Shown here piece by piece: positions 1 to 9,021 of a stretch of 64,000 nucleotides of DNA. Position 1 is the first letter of the stretch. Each line of letters begins with the position of its first letter. Position numbers and translations under genes: made by a program. The notes beneath the pieces were generated by a model. The model searched no databases. It saw only the letters and a list, made by a program, of their open reading frames with translations, and was not told where the DNA came from. The stretch is from Sphaerotilus microaerophilus (lineage in GTDB: Bacteria > Pseudomonadota > Gammaproteobacteria > Burkholderiales > Burkholderiaceae_C), in contig NZ_AP025730.1 in assembly GCF_023734135.1 (NCBI RefSeq), positions 4,092,001 to 4,156,000 of the forward strand. Reading direction: 5' to 3'.

Positions 1-1
1 C

Positions 2-1771
2 GACGCCATCATCGACTCGGAGAGCACCTGGGAGAACCGCCCGGTGGTGATCGACCTGCTCGACAACGACAAGTTCGCTGACAGCACCGCCCACATCACC
101 CACCTCAATGGCCAGGCGGTCACGGCGGGTACCGGCGCCGAGATCCCTGTGCTCCAGAACGGCGTGCAAGTCGGCACGGTCTCGCTGGGCAGTGATGGCA
201 AGGTCACCTTCGAGCCGGCCACGGGATACACCAACACGGTCGGCAACGAAGCCAGCTTCACCTACACGGTCAGCGCCGGCAGCAGCAGCGAAACAGCCAG
301 CGTCTACATCCAGGTCGACCCTGCCATCGCGCTGTCTGGTTTGACGCCGACCAAGTACTGGACCTTCGACAACGCCAGCGGATCGACCGTCTCCGACGAA
401 AGTGCCACGACGCAGCAGGGCACGCTCACGGGCGGTGCGACCCTGTCGGCCGGCCACATCGGCCAGGCCGTGGTGTTGAACGGCAGCTCAGGCTACGTCA
501 ACCTCGCCAACGCCTCGACCACGACCAACCTGCTCGAAGGCAAGGGTGGCATGTCCGCCAGCCTCGCCTTCTGGGTCAAGCTCGATCCGGGCCAGACCGG
601 AGGCAGCGTCATCGGCGCCAACAGCGCCAGCACCATCGATCCTGGCAGCAACCTGGGGTGGGGCCAGGTCAGCGCGGACGGACACATCGGCCTGGTGCGG
701 GGCAATCAGGCGGTGTTCGGCAGCACGGCGATCAACGACGGCCAGTGGCATCACGTCGTGATCTCCTACGCGCAGAGCCCGACCGACTCCAAGATCCAGT
801 CCGCCACCATCTGGGTGGACGGTTCCCTCGATGGCAGTGGCTTCACCTTCGCCGACGGCCTTCTCAACGTCGAGTTCACCGGCTTCGGGATCAACAACGC
901 CAAGGCGGCCACCGACGGCACGTCAACCTACTTCAAGGGCACGCTGGATGACATCCGCGTCTACAGCGGCGTGCTCACCGAGGATCAGGTGCTGGCCATC
1001 CACACCGCCGAAGCGGCGCAAAGCGGCAATTCGAGCGCTGATCGCCTGGTGCTGGACAACGACCAGGGCAGCGTGAGCTTCGCTGTCGCGGGCAACCCGC
1101 TCTTCATTCACCTCAGTGGCGTGCCCAATGGCGCCAAGCTGACCGACGGTGTGAATGAAGTGACCATCGGCACCTCGGGTGAGGCCAGCATCACCAACCC
1201 GGCCAGCTGGAACCTGCAGTCCTTGTCGCTGGAAGGACTTGGGAGCCGTTCGGCCCTGGTGAGCGTGGATGCCACGTTGTCGGACGGCAGCACGGTCGGG
1301 AAGATGACCATCGACGTCGTCGCGGGCCACTCGGCCACCACCTCGACCGACACCTGGACATCGGGTTCCGGCAGCGACGTCTTTGCCTGGACACTGGCGG
1401 ACGCCGGTGCATCTGGCTCGCCGGGGCAGGACACGATCGCAGGTTTCAATGCGTCGTCAACGAAGACGGCTGGGGGCGACGTGCTGGACCTGCGCGATCT
1501 CCTGGTGGGGGAGCACGCTGCAGCTGGAGCCTACAACCTGGAAAACTTCCTGCATGTCGAGCTGCCCTCCGGCAGCGCCACGAGCACCACCCTGCACGTC
1601 AGTTCAAACGGTGGCTTCGCGGGCGGCAACTACGCAGCCGGCCAGGAAACCCAGGTGATCGAGCTGACTCAGACGCAGTTGGCCTCAGCACTCGGCTTGG
1701 CCACGGATGCCACCGAGTCGGCCATCCTCAAGGCGATGGTCGAGCAAGGCAAGCTGGTGGTTGATCCCTGA
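2..1771 (+). CDS. C-terminal part of a large type I-secreted adhesin (LamG plus T1SS target domain)
   Basis: The reading frame is open from the left edge, so only the last 589 residues are present. In order: the end of a cadherin/VCBS-like repeat with the phrase ENRPVVIDLLDND (about residues 11-25), a LamG/concanavalin-like jelly-roll (about 119-335, with WTFDN, GQWHHVVISY and GTLDDIRVYSG), a beta-rich spacer, and a C-terminal type I secretion target domain (about 455-589, starting GSGSDVFAWT and containing DTIAGFN and DVLDLRDLL). This end is typical of the VCA0849 class of RTX-like giant adhesins exported through an ABC/TolC channel. The LapG cleavage site and retention module expected at the N-terminus lie outside the window. 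The lapD, lapG and tolC-like genes nearby suggest it is the cell-surface adhesin they control. Confidence 0.85.
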   Translation, partial: DAIIDSESTWENRPVVIDLLDNDKFADSTAHITHLNGQAVTAGTGAEIPVLQNGVQVGTVSLGSDGKVTFEPATGYTNTVGNEASFTYTVSAGSSSETASVYIQVDPAIALSGLTPTKYWTFDNASGSTVSDESATTQQGTLTGGATLSAGHIGQAVVLNGSSGYVNLANASTTTNLLEGKGGMSASLAFWVKLDPGQTGGSVIGANSASTIDPGSNLGWGQVSADGHIGLVRGNQAVFGSTAINDGQWHHVVISYAQSPTDSKIQSATIWVDGSLDGSGFTFADGLLNVEFTGFGINNAKAATDGTSTYFKGTLDDIRVYSGVLTEDQVLAIHTAEAAQSGNSSADRLVLDNDQGSVSFAVAGNPLFIHLSGVPNGAKLTDGVNEVTIGTSGEASITNPASWNLQSLSLEGLGSRSALVSVDATLSDGSTVGKMTIDVVAGHSATTSTDTWTSGSGSDVFAWTLADAGASGSPGQDTIAGFNASSTKTAGGDVLDLRDLLVGEHAAAGAYNLENFLHVELPSGSATSTTLHVSSNGGFAGGNYAAGQETQVIELTQTQLASALGLATDATESAILKAMVEQGKLVVDP

Positions 1772-1798
1772 TCCAACCGGTGCTTGCTGCCCTTCAAC

Positions 1799-1830
1799 GA
1801 CAAGGGGCGCTCGATTGAGCGCCCCTTGTC
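1799..1830. terminator. Perfect 14-bp hairpin between convergent genes
   Basis: GACAAGGGGCGCTC, loop GATT, then its exact complement. It lies 28 bp after the adhesin stop and about 50 bp before the end of the convergent PEP-CTERM gene. There is no clear T run on either side, so termination is inferred from stem strength and position; it could serve both strands. Confidence 0.7.
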
Positions 1831-1878
1831 CTGTGAGAAGAATGCGGCAGACCACTTGACGGGTGGTGCTCCCGCGAA

Positions 1879-2601
1879 TCAGGACTTGTCGACGCGCACC
1901 GCCACTCGACGCTGCGCGCGCCAGCGCTGCAGCCCTGACAGGCCAGCCAGTCCCACCAGCCACATCACCGCCGTCTCGGGCTCGGGAACCGGCGCGGCAT
2001 TGCCAAAGGCGACGTTGTCGACCGCATAGGTTTCGGCATTCGCCCCCGGGCCCAGTGCACCCCGGATGATCACCGCCGAGAAAGACTGACTTGACGTGAA
2101 CCCGAGGTAACCTCGCGCATGGCCGCCCAGGGTGGTCGGGTTGATCTCGCTGATCAGTTGTTCGCCGTCCGAGAACACGGCATACAGCCTCAGGCTCTCG
2201 CCAACGCCCCAGGCCCCCAGATCCCACTCTGCGCCAACCCCTTGGCGCCCCGCGCCCAAAAACCAGACCGTTTCCTGGTTGCCGGAAGTGCTGACGCTGT
2301 CCAGATACTGAGCGCTACCACCTGTCCCGCCAATCGACTGGACGAAGGAAGCATCAAAGACCCCTGCACGCAGGAAGTTCTGACCCTGAAAACCAACGAC
2401 GTGCGATCCGCCAAACGTGGTGATCACCAGCCCATCGGCGTGACCATCCTCGAAAGTCTCAGTGACCAGTGGAGCGCCACCCAACGCGGCTTGCAGCCCC
2501 GCTGGGCTGGACACCATGTTGACGTCAGCTGCATGCGCCTGACTGACAACTGCTGCTGCCCACAGCAGCCCGATTGCCGCCAGCTTCCTCCGATTTGCCA
2601 T
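1879..2601 (-). CDS. PEP-CTERM sorting domain-containing protein
   Basis: A 240-residue exported protein. The start is the ATG at 2601, preceded by AGGAG; the frame is open further upstream but that part has no signal-like character. It has an N-terminal signal peptide (MANRRKLAAIGLLWAAAV, cleaved near SQAHA-AD), a beta-rich body of about 180 residues resembling other PEP-CTERM surface proteins, and a C-terminal tripartite anchor: VPEPE at residue 205, a hydrophobic helix, then an Arg-rich tail. Such tails are recognised by exosortase/XrtA systems, usually in bacteria that make exopolysaccharide; no exosortase lies in this window. Its place between the adhesin and lapD suggests a biofilm or floc-matrix role. 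Function unknown. Confidence 0.85.
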   Translation of the reverse strand: MANRRKLAAIGLLWAAAVVSQAHAADVNMVSSPAGLQAALGGAPLVTETFEDGHADGLVITTFGGSHVVGFQGQNFLRAGVFDASFVQSIGGTGGSAQYLDSVSTSGNQETVWFLGAGRQGVGAEWDLGAWGVGESLRLYAVFSDGEQLISEINPTTLGGHARGYLGFTSSQSFSAVIIRGALGPGANAETYAVDNVAFGNAAPVPEPETAVMWLVGLAGLSGLQRWRAQRRVAVRVDKS

Positions 2602-2741
2602 GACCTGCACTCCTGTTTCGCCAGCCGTAACAACGAGAAGCGGCGGAATCAAGCGCCTTCTCTCGTACCAACTGTGCACTGGGCAGATCATGGGTCATTT
2701 TTCCGCTTTGTAACACCACGCGTCTGAGGGTACGGTGCGCA

Positions 2742-2754
2742 CCCCGATGCGGGG
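2742..2754 (-). terminator. Short GC hairpin abutting the lapD stop
   Basis: CCCCG-ATG-CGGGG begins right after the lapD stop codon (2756-2758) on the minus strand. The stem is only 5 bp with a 3-nt loop and has no T run, so it is a weak terminator candidate. Confidence 0.35.
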
Positions 2755-2755
2755 G

Positions 2756-4666
2756 TCAACGCACCTTGACCGCTGGTCCCGTTGCGCCATCGACCCCTGC
2801 CGTCCAGACGTCGGGCAGGTCCGACAGCTCGGTCACGCCTTCCAGATAGGTGGCCAGGCCCAGGCCATGCAACATCTGCGCGGTGCCGCGCAGCAGTGCT
2901 GTGCGACGTTCGTCACCGGACAGGCCGCGGCCCATGCTGGACATCAGCTTGACGAAGTCCAGTCCACTCTCCAGCAAAGGCCGCAGGCTGGCGAGGCGTT
3001 CGCCCGCGTGCTCCAGGCCCACCCGCGTGCCAAAGGGTCGCAATTGACGGCACAGATCACCCACGGTCGCCGGGCTGATCAGCAGCGCCGATTCGTCGAG
3101 TTCGACCGACAGGCGCCGCGCCGCGCCAGCATGCTCGGCCAAATGACGGCGCAGGCGGCCGACGAAGCCACTGGCATGCAGTGAGTGAGGTGACAGGTTG
3201 ATGCTGCGCGGCTGACCGTCACGTTCGATCGCCGCGAGTCCGAGCAGCACGGCCAACTCATCGACCTGGGCAGTCATGCCGGTGCGCAACGCCAACGGCA
3301 GCCAATGGGCCGCCGCCACGAAGGGTCCACCTTCCTTCAACTGGATGCGAAGGGGACATTCCTGGTGCAACAAGCGCCCCTGCCGGTCCACCACCGGGAA
3401 CTCGAGCAACTGCACGCGCTGCTGCTGCAGGGCAGCCTGGATACCGCGGCGCCAACTGTCCTCCCCACCCGGCTCGCCCTGCTCAGGGTCCGACTGATCC
3501 GACAGTTGGCAGGCGTAGTCACCCTGGGCCTCCGCGGCGGCCAGGGTGGCGTCCGCACGCGACAGCACCGCCGCGACTTCCTCGCCGTGATGCCAAATCA
3601 CCACCGAGAGGGCGACCGCGAGCCCTTCAAAGGGCGCCAGTCCCTCGCGAAGCTGTCCCGTGAAGGCCTCCAACCCAGCCGCGGCGCCACCAACCACGGG
3701 CAAGATGGCGGCAAAGTCAGCGCCATTCAGACGCCCCACCACCACCGGGACGGACGCCCCTACCGGCTCGCTCAATAGCTTGGCCAGTTGCTGGAGCGCC
3801 TCGTCGGTACGGGCGTGGCCCAGGCGCTGATTCACTTCGGTCAGGTGCAGCGCGCGTACCAGCAACAGGCGTCCAGTGGCCATGCCGTCTTCACTGGACA
3901 GCTCAGTCGACAAACGCGCCAGGAAATGCGAACGGTGCGACACCCCGGTCAGCGGATCGAAGTGCGCCTGCTGCCGCAGGTGCGCCACCTCATCGGCCTG
4001 TTCCGTGAACTGACGGTGCACCCGCTCGACCATCACGTTCATCGCGCGGGCCACCCGCCTCAGCTCAGGCGCGGCCGGCTCAGGCACACGCACGAAGCGG
4101 CGCTGCGTGAGTGCCTCGGCCTGCTCGACCACCGCCCCAAGCGCTCGGCGCAGGCGCCTCACCACCCAGGTGCTCACCCCCAACGCACCCAGGCCCAGCA
4201 GCAGCATCCACGCACCGGTGTGCTGGGCACTGCGCCACAGGTCGGCGTAGGCAAAGACGGGCTGGCTCACCACCTCGACCGACCCCAGTGCATTCCAGCC
4301 ACTCGACACCTGCGCAACGCCCGGATGGGACTCGATGGGCACGAGGCTCACGAACCAGGCCGGCGCGTGCGGCGGCACGGCCGGCGCCACCCGCTCGATC
4401 TGCACCTGCCCATCGGCCCGCCGCAGCCGGATCGAGCGATAGGCCCCCGTATCGAACTGCGCCGCCAACGCCAGCTCCAACAAGGCCGGCTCGCCCCCCT
4501 GCTGCGACAGGCTCAGCGCCAGCACCTGGGCGTTGTCGCTGTTCTTGAGCGCCAACTGGTTCTCCAGGTAGGAGCGGGCACTCCATACCGAAACCACCAC
4601 GCTGCCACTGCAGGCCAGCACGATCACGCTCAGCACCAGCAGCCACACCTGCCGCATCAGGCTCAT
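2756..4666 (-). CDS. lapD: LapD-type c-di-GMP receptor with degenerate GGDEF and EAL domains
   Basis: 636 residues, starting at the ATG at 4666 (AGGAG 8 nt upstream; an in-frame TTG 15 nt earlier is less likely). Layout: inner-membrane helix (about 5-27), a periplasmic LapD/MoxY-type sensor domain ending SGWNALGSVEVVSQP and YADLW, a second helix (about 150-168), a HAMP-like linker, then GGDEF and EAL domains. Counting from the TTG, GGDEF is replaced by NGADF (about 319-323) and EAL by EFP (about 427-429), so both enzymatic activities are probably lost while c-di-GMP binding may remain. This is the LapD pattern: when c-di-GMP is bound, the periplasmic domain sequesters LapG. It lies 40 bp downstream of lapG on the same strand, presumably in one operon. 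Confidence 0.88.
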   Translation of the reverse strand: MSLMRQVWLLVLSVIVLACSGSVVVSVWSARSYLENQLALKNSDNAQVLALSLSQQGGEPALLELALAAQFDTGAYRSIRLRRADGQVQIERVAPAVPPHAPAWFVSLVPIESHPGVAQVSSGWNALGSVEVVSQPVFAYADLWRSAQHTGAWMLLLGLGALGVSTWVVRRLRRALGAVVEQAEALTQRRFVRVPEPAAPELRRVARAMNVMVERVHRQFTEQADEVAHLRQQAHFDPLTGVSHRSHFLARLSTELSSEDGMATGRLLLVRALHLTEVNQRLGHARTDEALQQLAKLLSEPVGASVPVVVGRLNGADFAAILPVVGGAAAGLEAFTGQLREGLAPFEGLAVALSVVIWHHGEEVAAVLSRADATLAAAEAQGDYACQLSDQSDPEQGEPGGEDSWRRGIQAALQQQRVQLLEFPVVDRQGRLLHQECPLRIQLKEGGPFVAAAHWLPLALRTGMTAQVDELAVLLGLAAIERDGQPRSINLSPHSLHASGFVGRLRRHLAEHAGAARRLSVELDESALLISPATVGDLCRQLRPFGTRVGLEHAGERLASLRPLLESGLDFVKLMSSMGRGLSGDERRTALLRGTAQMLHGLGLATYLEGVTELSDLPDVWTAGVDGATGPAVKVR

Positions 4667-4706
4667 CGCCAACTCCTGCAATCCATCCGTCGTGCTGCCA
4701 TCGACA

Positions 4707-5492
4707 TCACAAAAACCCCTGCTCCCGGACTTTGGCCACCACTTCTCGCCAGCGAGACAATCTGGCCAGCGGATCGCCGGCCTCGCTGCCCTGGGTACCC
4801 TGCCACAATCCTTCGGTATTGAAGCTGAAAACCGGTGTCAGGTCACGCCGACGCGATGCTGGCAGCACCTCGGGCACGAGGTTATCCAAGATCAGCGGCT
4901 CTGCCCCCTGGACTGGATAGTAGGCCAGCACCATGTGCGCGACCGGCGGCGAAGCAGGAGGCCCCAACACCGCCCGCACATACACCAGGCGCAGTTTCGC
5001 TGGCTGGAGGCCGCTGGCAAGCAGGCTGAAGTACTTCGCGATCGCATAGTCCTCGCAGTCCCCTTGGCCACGCACCAGGGTCTCCAATGGGCTGGCCCAA
5101 TAATCCACCTGACCCCAGACCTCGACATCCTCGCGGAAGAAAATCCGGCGGTTGAAAAACTGGTTGATGGCCTCCAACCGCGACTCGTCAGGCATCGCCG
5201 CCGCGCGGCTGATCGTATCCAGAAGCGACCGTACCGATTGCTGGACCGCAGGGTCATGGCGGCTGGCGAGGGCCGTCAAACGTTCCGGGTCCCACGCCAG
5301 GGAGGAGCGCGCAGCCAGCCAGACCACCAACACCAAGCCGGCCACCAACAACTGAAACAACTTGGCACAAACCAGCCGGGCCGTCCACCTGGTGTGGACG
5401 ACCTGGCACGAAGTCGCAGCCGGTTTACGCAACATCGAGGAAGTATCGGCCAGTTCACCGCCAACTTGACGGGACAGGACGAAAGCAGGCAC
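4707..5492 (-). CDS. lapG: LapG-type periplasmic transglutaminase-like cysteine protease
   Basis: 261 residues from a GTG at 5492; an in-frame ATG at 5435 (residue 20) is an alternative, and neither has a clear ribosome site. One hydrophobic segment (about 44-62) acts as signal peptide or anchor. The bacterial transglutaminase-like cysteine proteinase fold follows, with an apparent Cys-His-Asp triad: Cys146 in GQGDCEDYAIAKY, His186 in VAHMVLAYY and Asp203 in LILDNLVPE. LapG enzymes cut the N-terminal retention region of giant adhesins and release them from the cell; the partner LapD gene lies directly downstream. The adhesin end at the left edge of the window is the likely substrate, though its cleavage site is not visible. 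Confidence 0.88.
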   Translation of the reverse strand: MPAFVLSRQVGGELADTSSMLRKPAATSCQVVHTRWTARLVCAKLFQLLVAGLVLVVWLAARSSLAWDPERLTALASRHDPAVQQSVRSLLDTISRAAAMPDESRLEAINQFFNRRIFFREDVEVWGQVDYWASPLETLVRGQGDCEDYAIAKYFSLLASGLQPAKLRLVYVRAVLGPPASPPVAHMVLAYYPVQGAEPLILDNLVPEVLPASRRRDLTPVFSFNTEGLWQGTQGSEAGDPLARLSRWREVVAKVREQGFL

Positions 5493-5673
5493 AACCCGGC
5501 GTGGCCGGATTTCTACGGGTGCGACTTGTTCTCGGCGTCAAATCTGTGGAATACTTGAGAAGGATTATTGTGGCACATGCGTGCACAATTTCGGGTCGAA
5601 AGACAAGGCCCGTCGGGATGGAGGTTTCCTGCGCGACCTCCACCCCACCTGCCCGAGCAAGGATCAACCCAAT

Positions 5674-7542
5674 ATGAAGCAGACTTCCAAGCATCTCGTC
5701 GGACTGATTGCACTCGCATGCCAGGTGGCCATCGCCCAGCCGGTGGATCCCCTGAAGGATGCCGCCCAGCGTGCCATCACGACGAACCCGGAAGTGACCG
5801 CGCGACTCAACGCCTTCAGGGCAGCCAGCGACGAAGTCGACGTGGCCCGCGGTGCCTACTATCCGCGCGTGGACCTGTCGGCCGAGGCCAGCCGCACACG
5901 CGACCGCATTGCCACGCGCACGCCTGAAGACCAGTCGATGAACTCCACCGGCGTGGCGCTGACGGCCACGCAGTTGCTCTGGGACGGCCTGTCCACGCAG
6001 AGCCAGGTGGACCGCCTGGGGCATGCACGCTTGGTCCGGTATTTCGAGTTCATCGACGCCAGCGAACAGACCGCCCTGGAAAGCGTGCGGGCCTATGCCG
6101 ACGTTGCTCGTGTACGACGGCTGGTGAAACTGGCCGAAGAAAATTACGTGCAGCACAAGCAGGTGGCGGAACAGATTCAGTCCCGCTTCAAGGCAGGCGT
6201 GGGTCGAGGCGTCGATGTCGAACAAGCCAATGCACGGCTGGCACTGGCCGAATCCAATCTCACCACCGAAGCCGCCAACCTGCACGACGTCACCGAAAGG
6301 TATCGCCGCATCGTTGGCAGCATGCCTGCGGGCGAGTTGCCCATGGCAGCCAATCTCGATCGAGGCCTGCCGGGCGCACAGGCCGCAGCCCTGGAGATGG
6401 TGGCCAAGCGCAATGCGACGGTCGCCGCGGCTGTGGAGAATTTCCGGTCGGCACAATCTCAGGCACGTGAACGGGACGGCGCCTTCCACCCCCGCGTGGA
6501 AGCCAAGGTACGGGCCGGCGCTGGCAACAACCTGGATGGCGTGGCCGACCAGAAGCGCGATACCTCGGCAGGTCTGTATCTGAACTGGAACCTCTTCAAC
6601 GGCGGCGCAGACAGTGCACGCGTCCGCCAATCGGCGAACCTGCTCAACCAGATGGCCGACGCCCGCGACAAGGCCTGCCGCGACAGCCGCCAGACGGCGG
6701 CGATCGCCTTCAACGACGTGCGCAAGCTCGGCGAACAACTGGGCTACCTGGAGCGCCATGTGAGTTCGGCGGAAAAGGCCCGGGACGCCTATCGCCAGCA
6801 ATTCGACATCGGACAACGCAGCCTCCTGGATGTCCTGAACGCCGAGAACGAGGTCTACAGCGCCAAGCGCGCCGAAGTGATCGCACGACATGATCTGGTG
6901 ACTGCCAAGGCCCGCAGCCACGCGTCGGCCAGCAGTCTGGTTGCGGCACTGGGCCTCACCCGTGCCGGCAATGCGCAGGACGACATCGCCGAAGGCCGTT
7001 ACTGGCAGGCAGGTGACGATGCCGCGGCGCGTTGCCCACTCAGCGCCACCGACATCAGCCTGACATCCAAGGGCGAGCTGGACGAGCGGGCTCGTCAGCA
7101 GCTGGGCGCAGTGCCCGCCCCCGCTCCCGCAGCAACGACCGCTCCGGTCAGCACGCAAACCACAGCGGCAGCACCGACGCCCGCGCCAGGCAAGGCCGCC
7201 GTTCCGCTGACCACCCCGGTGTCACAGCGTCTGCTCGACTGGGCAACCGCCTGGTCAACCAAGGACGTCACCCGCTACCTGAGTTTCTACGATGCCAGCT
7301 TCAAGCCCGCCGGCACCGCTCGGAGCAAGTGGTTTGCCAATCGCACCAAGCTGCTCAAGAAGGAAGGACCGATCGAACTGAAGATCTCGAACGTCCAGCG
7401 CCGGACCGTTTCTGCCAACACGGTTGAAACCCGGTTCGAACAACTCTATGCCTCGAAGGACTTCAAGGACAAGAGCCAGAAGACCCTGGTGTGGAAGCGC
7501 GTGGGCAGCGAGTGGTATATCGTCAAGGAAAGCAGCCGCTGA
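5674..7542 (+). CDS. TolC-family outer-membrane channel with a C-terminal NTF2-like extension
   Basis: 622 residues from the ATG at 5674 (AAGGA about 10 nt upstream). A signal peptide (residues 1-21, cut near AIA-QP) is followed by two TolC repeats (about 25-440) with coiled-coil helices and the AxNPEVxARLNAF and NAENEVYSAKRAEV regions typical of type I secretion channels. Then comes a Pro/Ala/Thr-rich linker (about 470-510) and a 110-residue domain (about 512-622) beginning SQRLLDWATAWSTKDV and ending GSEWYIVKESSR. That last domain resembles the NTF2-like Cds6/YkuD-associated family, unusual on a TolC protein. It is transcribed divergently from lapG, so it is probably the LapE-like export channel for the adhesin. 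The ABC transporter and membrane-fusion partners are not in the window. Confidence 0.85.
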   Translation: MKQTSKHLVGLIALACQVAIAQPVDPLKDAAQRAITTNPEVTARLNAFRAASDEVDVARGAYYPRVDLSAEASRTRDRIATRTPEDQSMNSTGVALTATQLLWDGLSTQSQVDRLGHARLVRYFEFIDASEQTALESVRAYADVARVRRLVKLAEENYVQHKQVAEQIQSRFKAGVGRGVDVEQANARLALAESNLTTEAANLHDVTERYRRIVGSMPAGELPMAANLDRGLPGAQAAALEMVAKRNATVAAAVENFRSAQSQARERDGAFHPRVEAKVRAGAGNNLDGVADQKRDTSAGLYLNWNLFNGGADSARVRQSANLLNQMADARDKACRDSRQTAAIAFNDVRKLGEQLGYLERHVSSAEKARDAYRQQFDIGQRSLLDVLNAENEVYSAKRAEVIARHDLVTAKARSHASASSLVAALGLTRAGNAQDDIAEGRYWQAGDDAAARCPLSATDISLTSKGELDERARQQLGAVPAPAPAATTAPVSTQTTAAAPTPAPGKAAVPLTTPVSQRLLDWATAWSTKDVTRYLSFYDASFKPAGTARSKWFANRTKLLKKEGPIELKISNVQRRTVSANTVETRFEQLYASKDFKDKSQKTLVWKRVGSEWYIVKESSR

Positions 7543-7567
7543 CCGGATCGAGGGTTTCACCCCTGAT

Positions 7568-7600
7568 AAAAGCGCCACCCGAGCAGGCTGGCGCTTTTTT
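7568..7600 (+). terminator. Intrinsic terminator of the tolC-like gene
   Basis: A 10-bp stem AAAAGCGCCA / TGGCGCTTTT with an 11-nt loop is followed by further T residues, starting 26 bp after the stop codon. A standard rho-independent terminator. Confidence 0.88.
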
Positions 7601-7684
7601 CATGCCCGTGAACATCGAATACCTGGCTGCACGTCCAGTGCAGCAACGAGAGAAAAAGCAGAATCATCCGCCCAGAAACGACAA

Positions 7685-7704
7685 AAGGAGCCCGAAGGCT
7701 CCTT
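7685..7704 (-). terminator. Terminator downstream of tRNA-Ser
   Basis: On the minus strand AAGGAGCC-TTCG-GGCTCCTT, a UUCG-type tetraloop hairpin, is followed by TTG. It lies 11 bp past the 3' end of the tRNA gene. Confidence 0.75.
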
Positions 7705-7715
7705 GATCATGCATC

Positions 7716-7806
<91 letters not shown>

Positions 7807-7816
7807 GAAGCCGCAC

Positions 7817-7822
7817 ACTATA
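7817..7822 (-). promoter_or_regulatory. Probable -10 box of the tRNA-Ser promoter
   Basis: On the minus strand TATAGT (5 of 6 to consensus) lies 10 nt upstream of the first tRNA base, a spacing that would start transcription just before the mature 5' end. I see no good -35 at 16-18 nt. Confidence 0.5.
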
Positions 7823-7878
7823 ACAGAAAAGCTGGCCACCTCAGCGACCTACCCATCCCGGTGCGGCCAAAGAACCAC

Positions 7879-9021
7879 TCAGCGCACGACCGCGAGTTGC
7901 TCGCGCTTCTCACCCTTGTAGGTGTAGAGGGTCAGGGCACCGTTCTTGATGTCGCCCTTCTCGTCGAAGCTGATGGTGCCCGTCACGCCCTTGTAGCCAC
8001 TGGTCTTGGCCAGCACCGGCAGGTACTTGGCTGGCTCGGAGGAATTGGCCTTGACCATCGCGGCCACCAGCACGTTGACGGCGTCGTACACATAGGGCGC
8101 GTAGATCTGCACGTCGGCATTGAACTTGGCCTTGAACTTCGTGCGGAAGTCCTCCATGCCCTTCTTCTGTTCGCCTTCGACGCCACCGGCCTCAGCACAG
8201 ACGACCTGGCTGTCTTCCATCGCGCCACCTGCCAGCTTCGGCAATTCACCCGTGCAGATGCCATCGCCCCCCATGAACTTGGCCTTGATGCCCAGTTGCT
8301 TGGCCTGACGAATCATCGGGCCTGCCACCGCGTCCATGCCGCCGAAGAAGATCACGTCAGGCTTCTTGGCCTTCAGGGTGGTCAAGATCGCGGTGAAGTC
8401 GGTCGCCTTGTCGTTGGTGAACTCACGTGCAACCACCTTGCCGCCGCCGCCCTTGACACCCTTTTCGAACTCGTCGGCCACGCCCTGGCCGTACGCGGTG
8501 CGGTCATCGACCACGGCGATCGACTTGCCCTTCAGGTCCTTGACGGCATAGCGGCCCAGCGTGCCACCGAGGTGCACGTCATCGGCCACCACGCGGAAAG
8601 TGGTCTTGAAACCCTGGCGGGTGAACTTCGGGTTGGTGGCCGACGGCGACACTTGCGGCACGCCGGCGTCGCTGTAGATCTTGGCCGCCGGGATCGAAGT
8701 ACCCGAGTTCAGATGCCCGACCACGCCGACGACCTTGGAGTCGATCAGCTTCTGGGCCGCAGCGGTGCCCTGCTTCGGATCGCCTGCATCGTCTTCGGCG
8801 AGGAGTTCGAACTTGACCTTCTTGCCGCCGATCGTCACGCCCTTGGCGTTGAGTTCATCGATGGCCATGCGGGCGCCGTTCTCGTTGTCCTTGCCCAGGT
8901 GGGCGATGCCGCCGCTGGTCGGGCCCACATGACCGATCTTGACCACCGCCTCCTGAGCGGAAGCCAAACCGACCGCCGTGAAGGCGATGGCACCGACGAC
9001 GACACTGAACTTGTGAAGCAT
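7879..9021 (-). CDS. Branched-chain amino-acid ABC transporter substrate-binding protein
   Basis: 380 residues from the ATG at 9021 (GGAGA 8 nt upstream). A signal peptide (MLHKFSVVVGAIAFTAVGLASA-Q) precedes a type I periplasmic binding fold of the LivK/LivJ family: VVKIGHVGPTSGGIAHLGKD at the start of the mature protein, a ligand-pocket region around NSGTSIPAAKIY and SPSATNPKFT, and VVDDRTAYGQGVADEF in the hinge region. These proteins deliver leucine, isoleucine, valine or related ligands to LivHMGF permeases. No permease or ATPase genes are adjacent, so it may serve a transporter encoded elsewhere; the exact ligand cannot be told from sequence. Confidence 0.88.
   Translation of the reverse strand: MLHKFSVVVGAIAFTAVGLASAQEAVVKIGHVGPTSGGIAHLGKDNENGARMAIDELNAKGVTIGGKKVKFELLAEDDAGDPKQGTAAAQKLIDSKVVGVVGHLNSGTSIPAAKIYSDAGVPQVSPSATNPKFTRQGFKTTFRVVADDVHLGGTLGRYAVKDLKGKSIAVVDDRTAYGQGVADEFEKGVKGGGGKVVAREFTNDKATDFTAILTTLKAKKPDVIFFGGMDAVAGPMIRQAKQLGIKAKFMGGDGICTGELPKLAGGAMEDSQVVCAEAGGVEGEQKKGMEDFRTKFKAKFNADVQIYAPYVYDAVNVLVAAMVKANSSEPAKYLPVLAKTSGYKGVTGTISFDEKGDIKNGALTLYTYKGEKREQLAVVR

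Noticed and set aside
2664..2670. Sigma-54-like TGGTACG on the minus strand upstream of the PEP-CTERM gene
   Set aside because: The -24 half fits, but 4 nt later there is no TTGC at the -12 position, so it is a near miss.
5493..5673. Possible TTGACG -35 facing lapG in the lapG-tolC interval
   Set aside because: No acceptable -10 at 16-18 nt; not strong enough to annotate.
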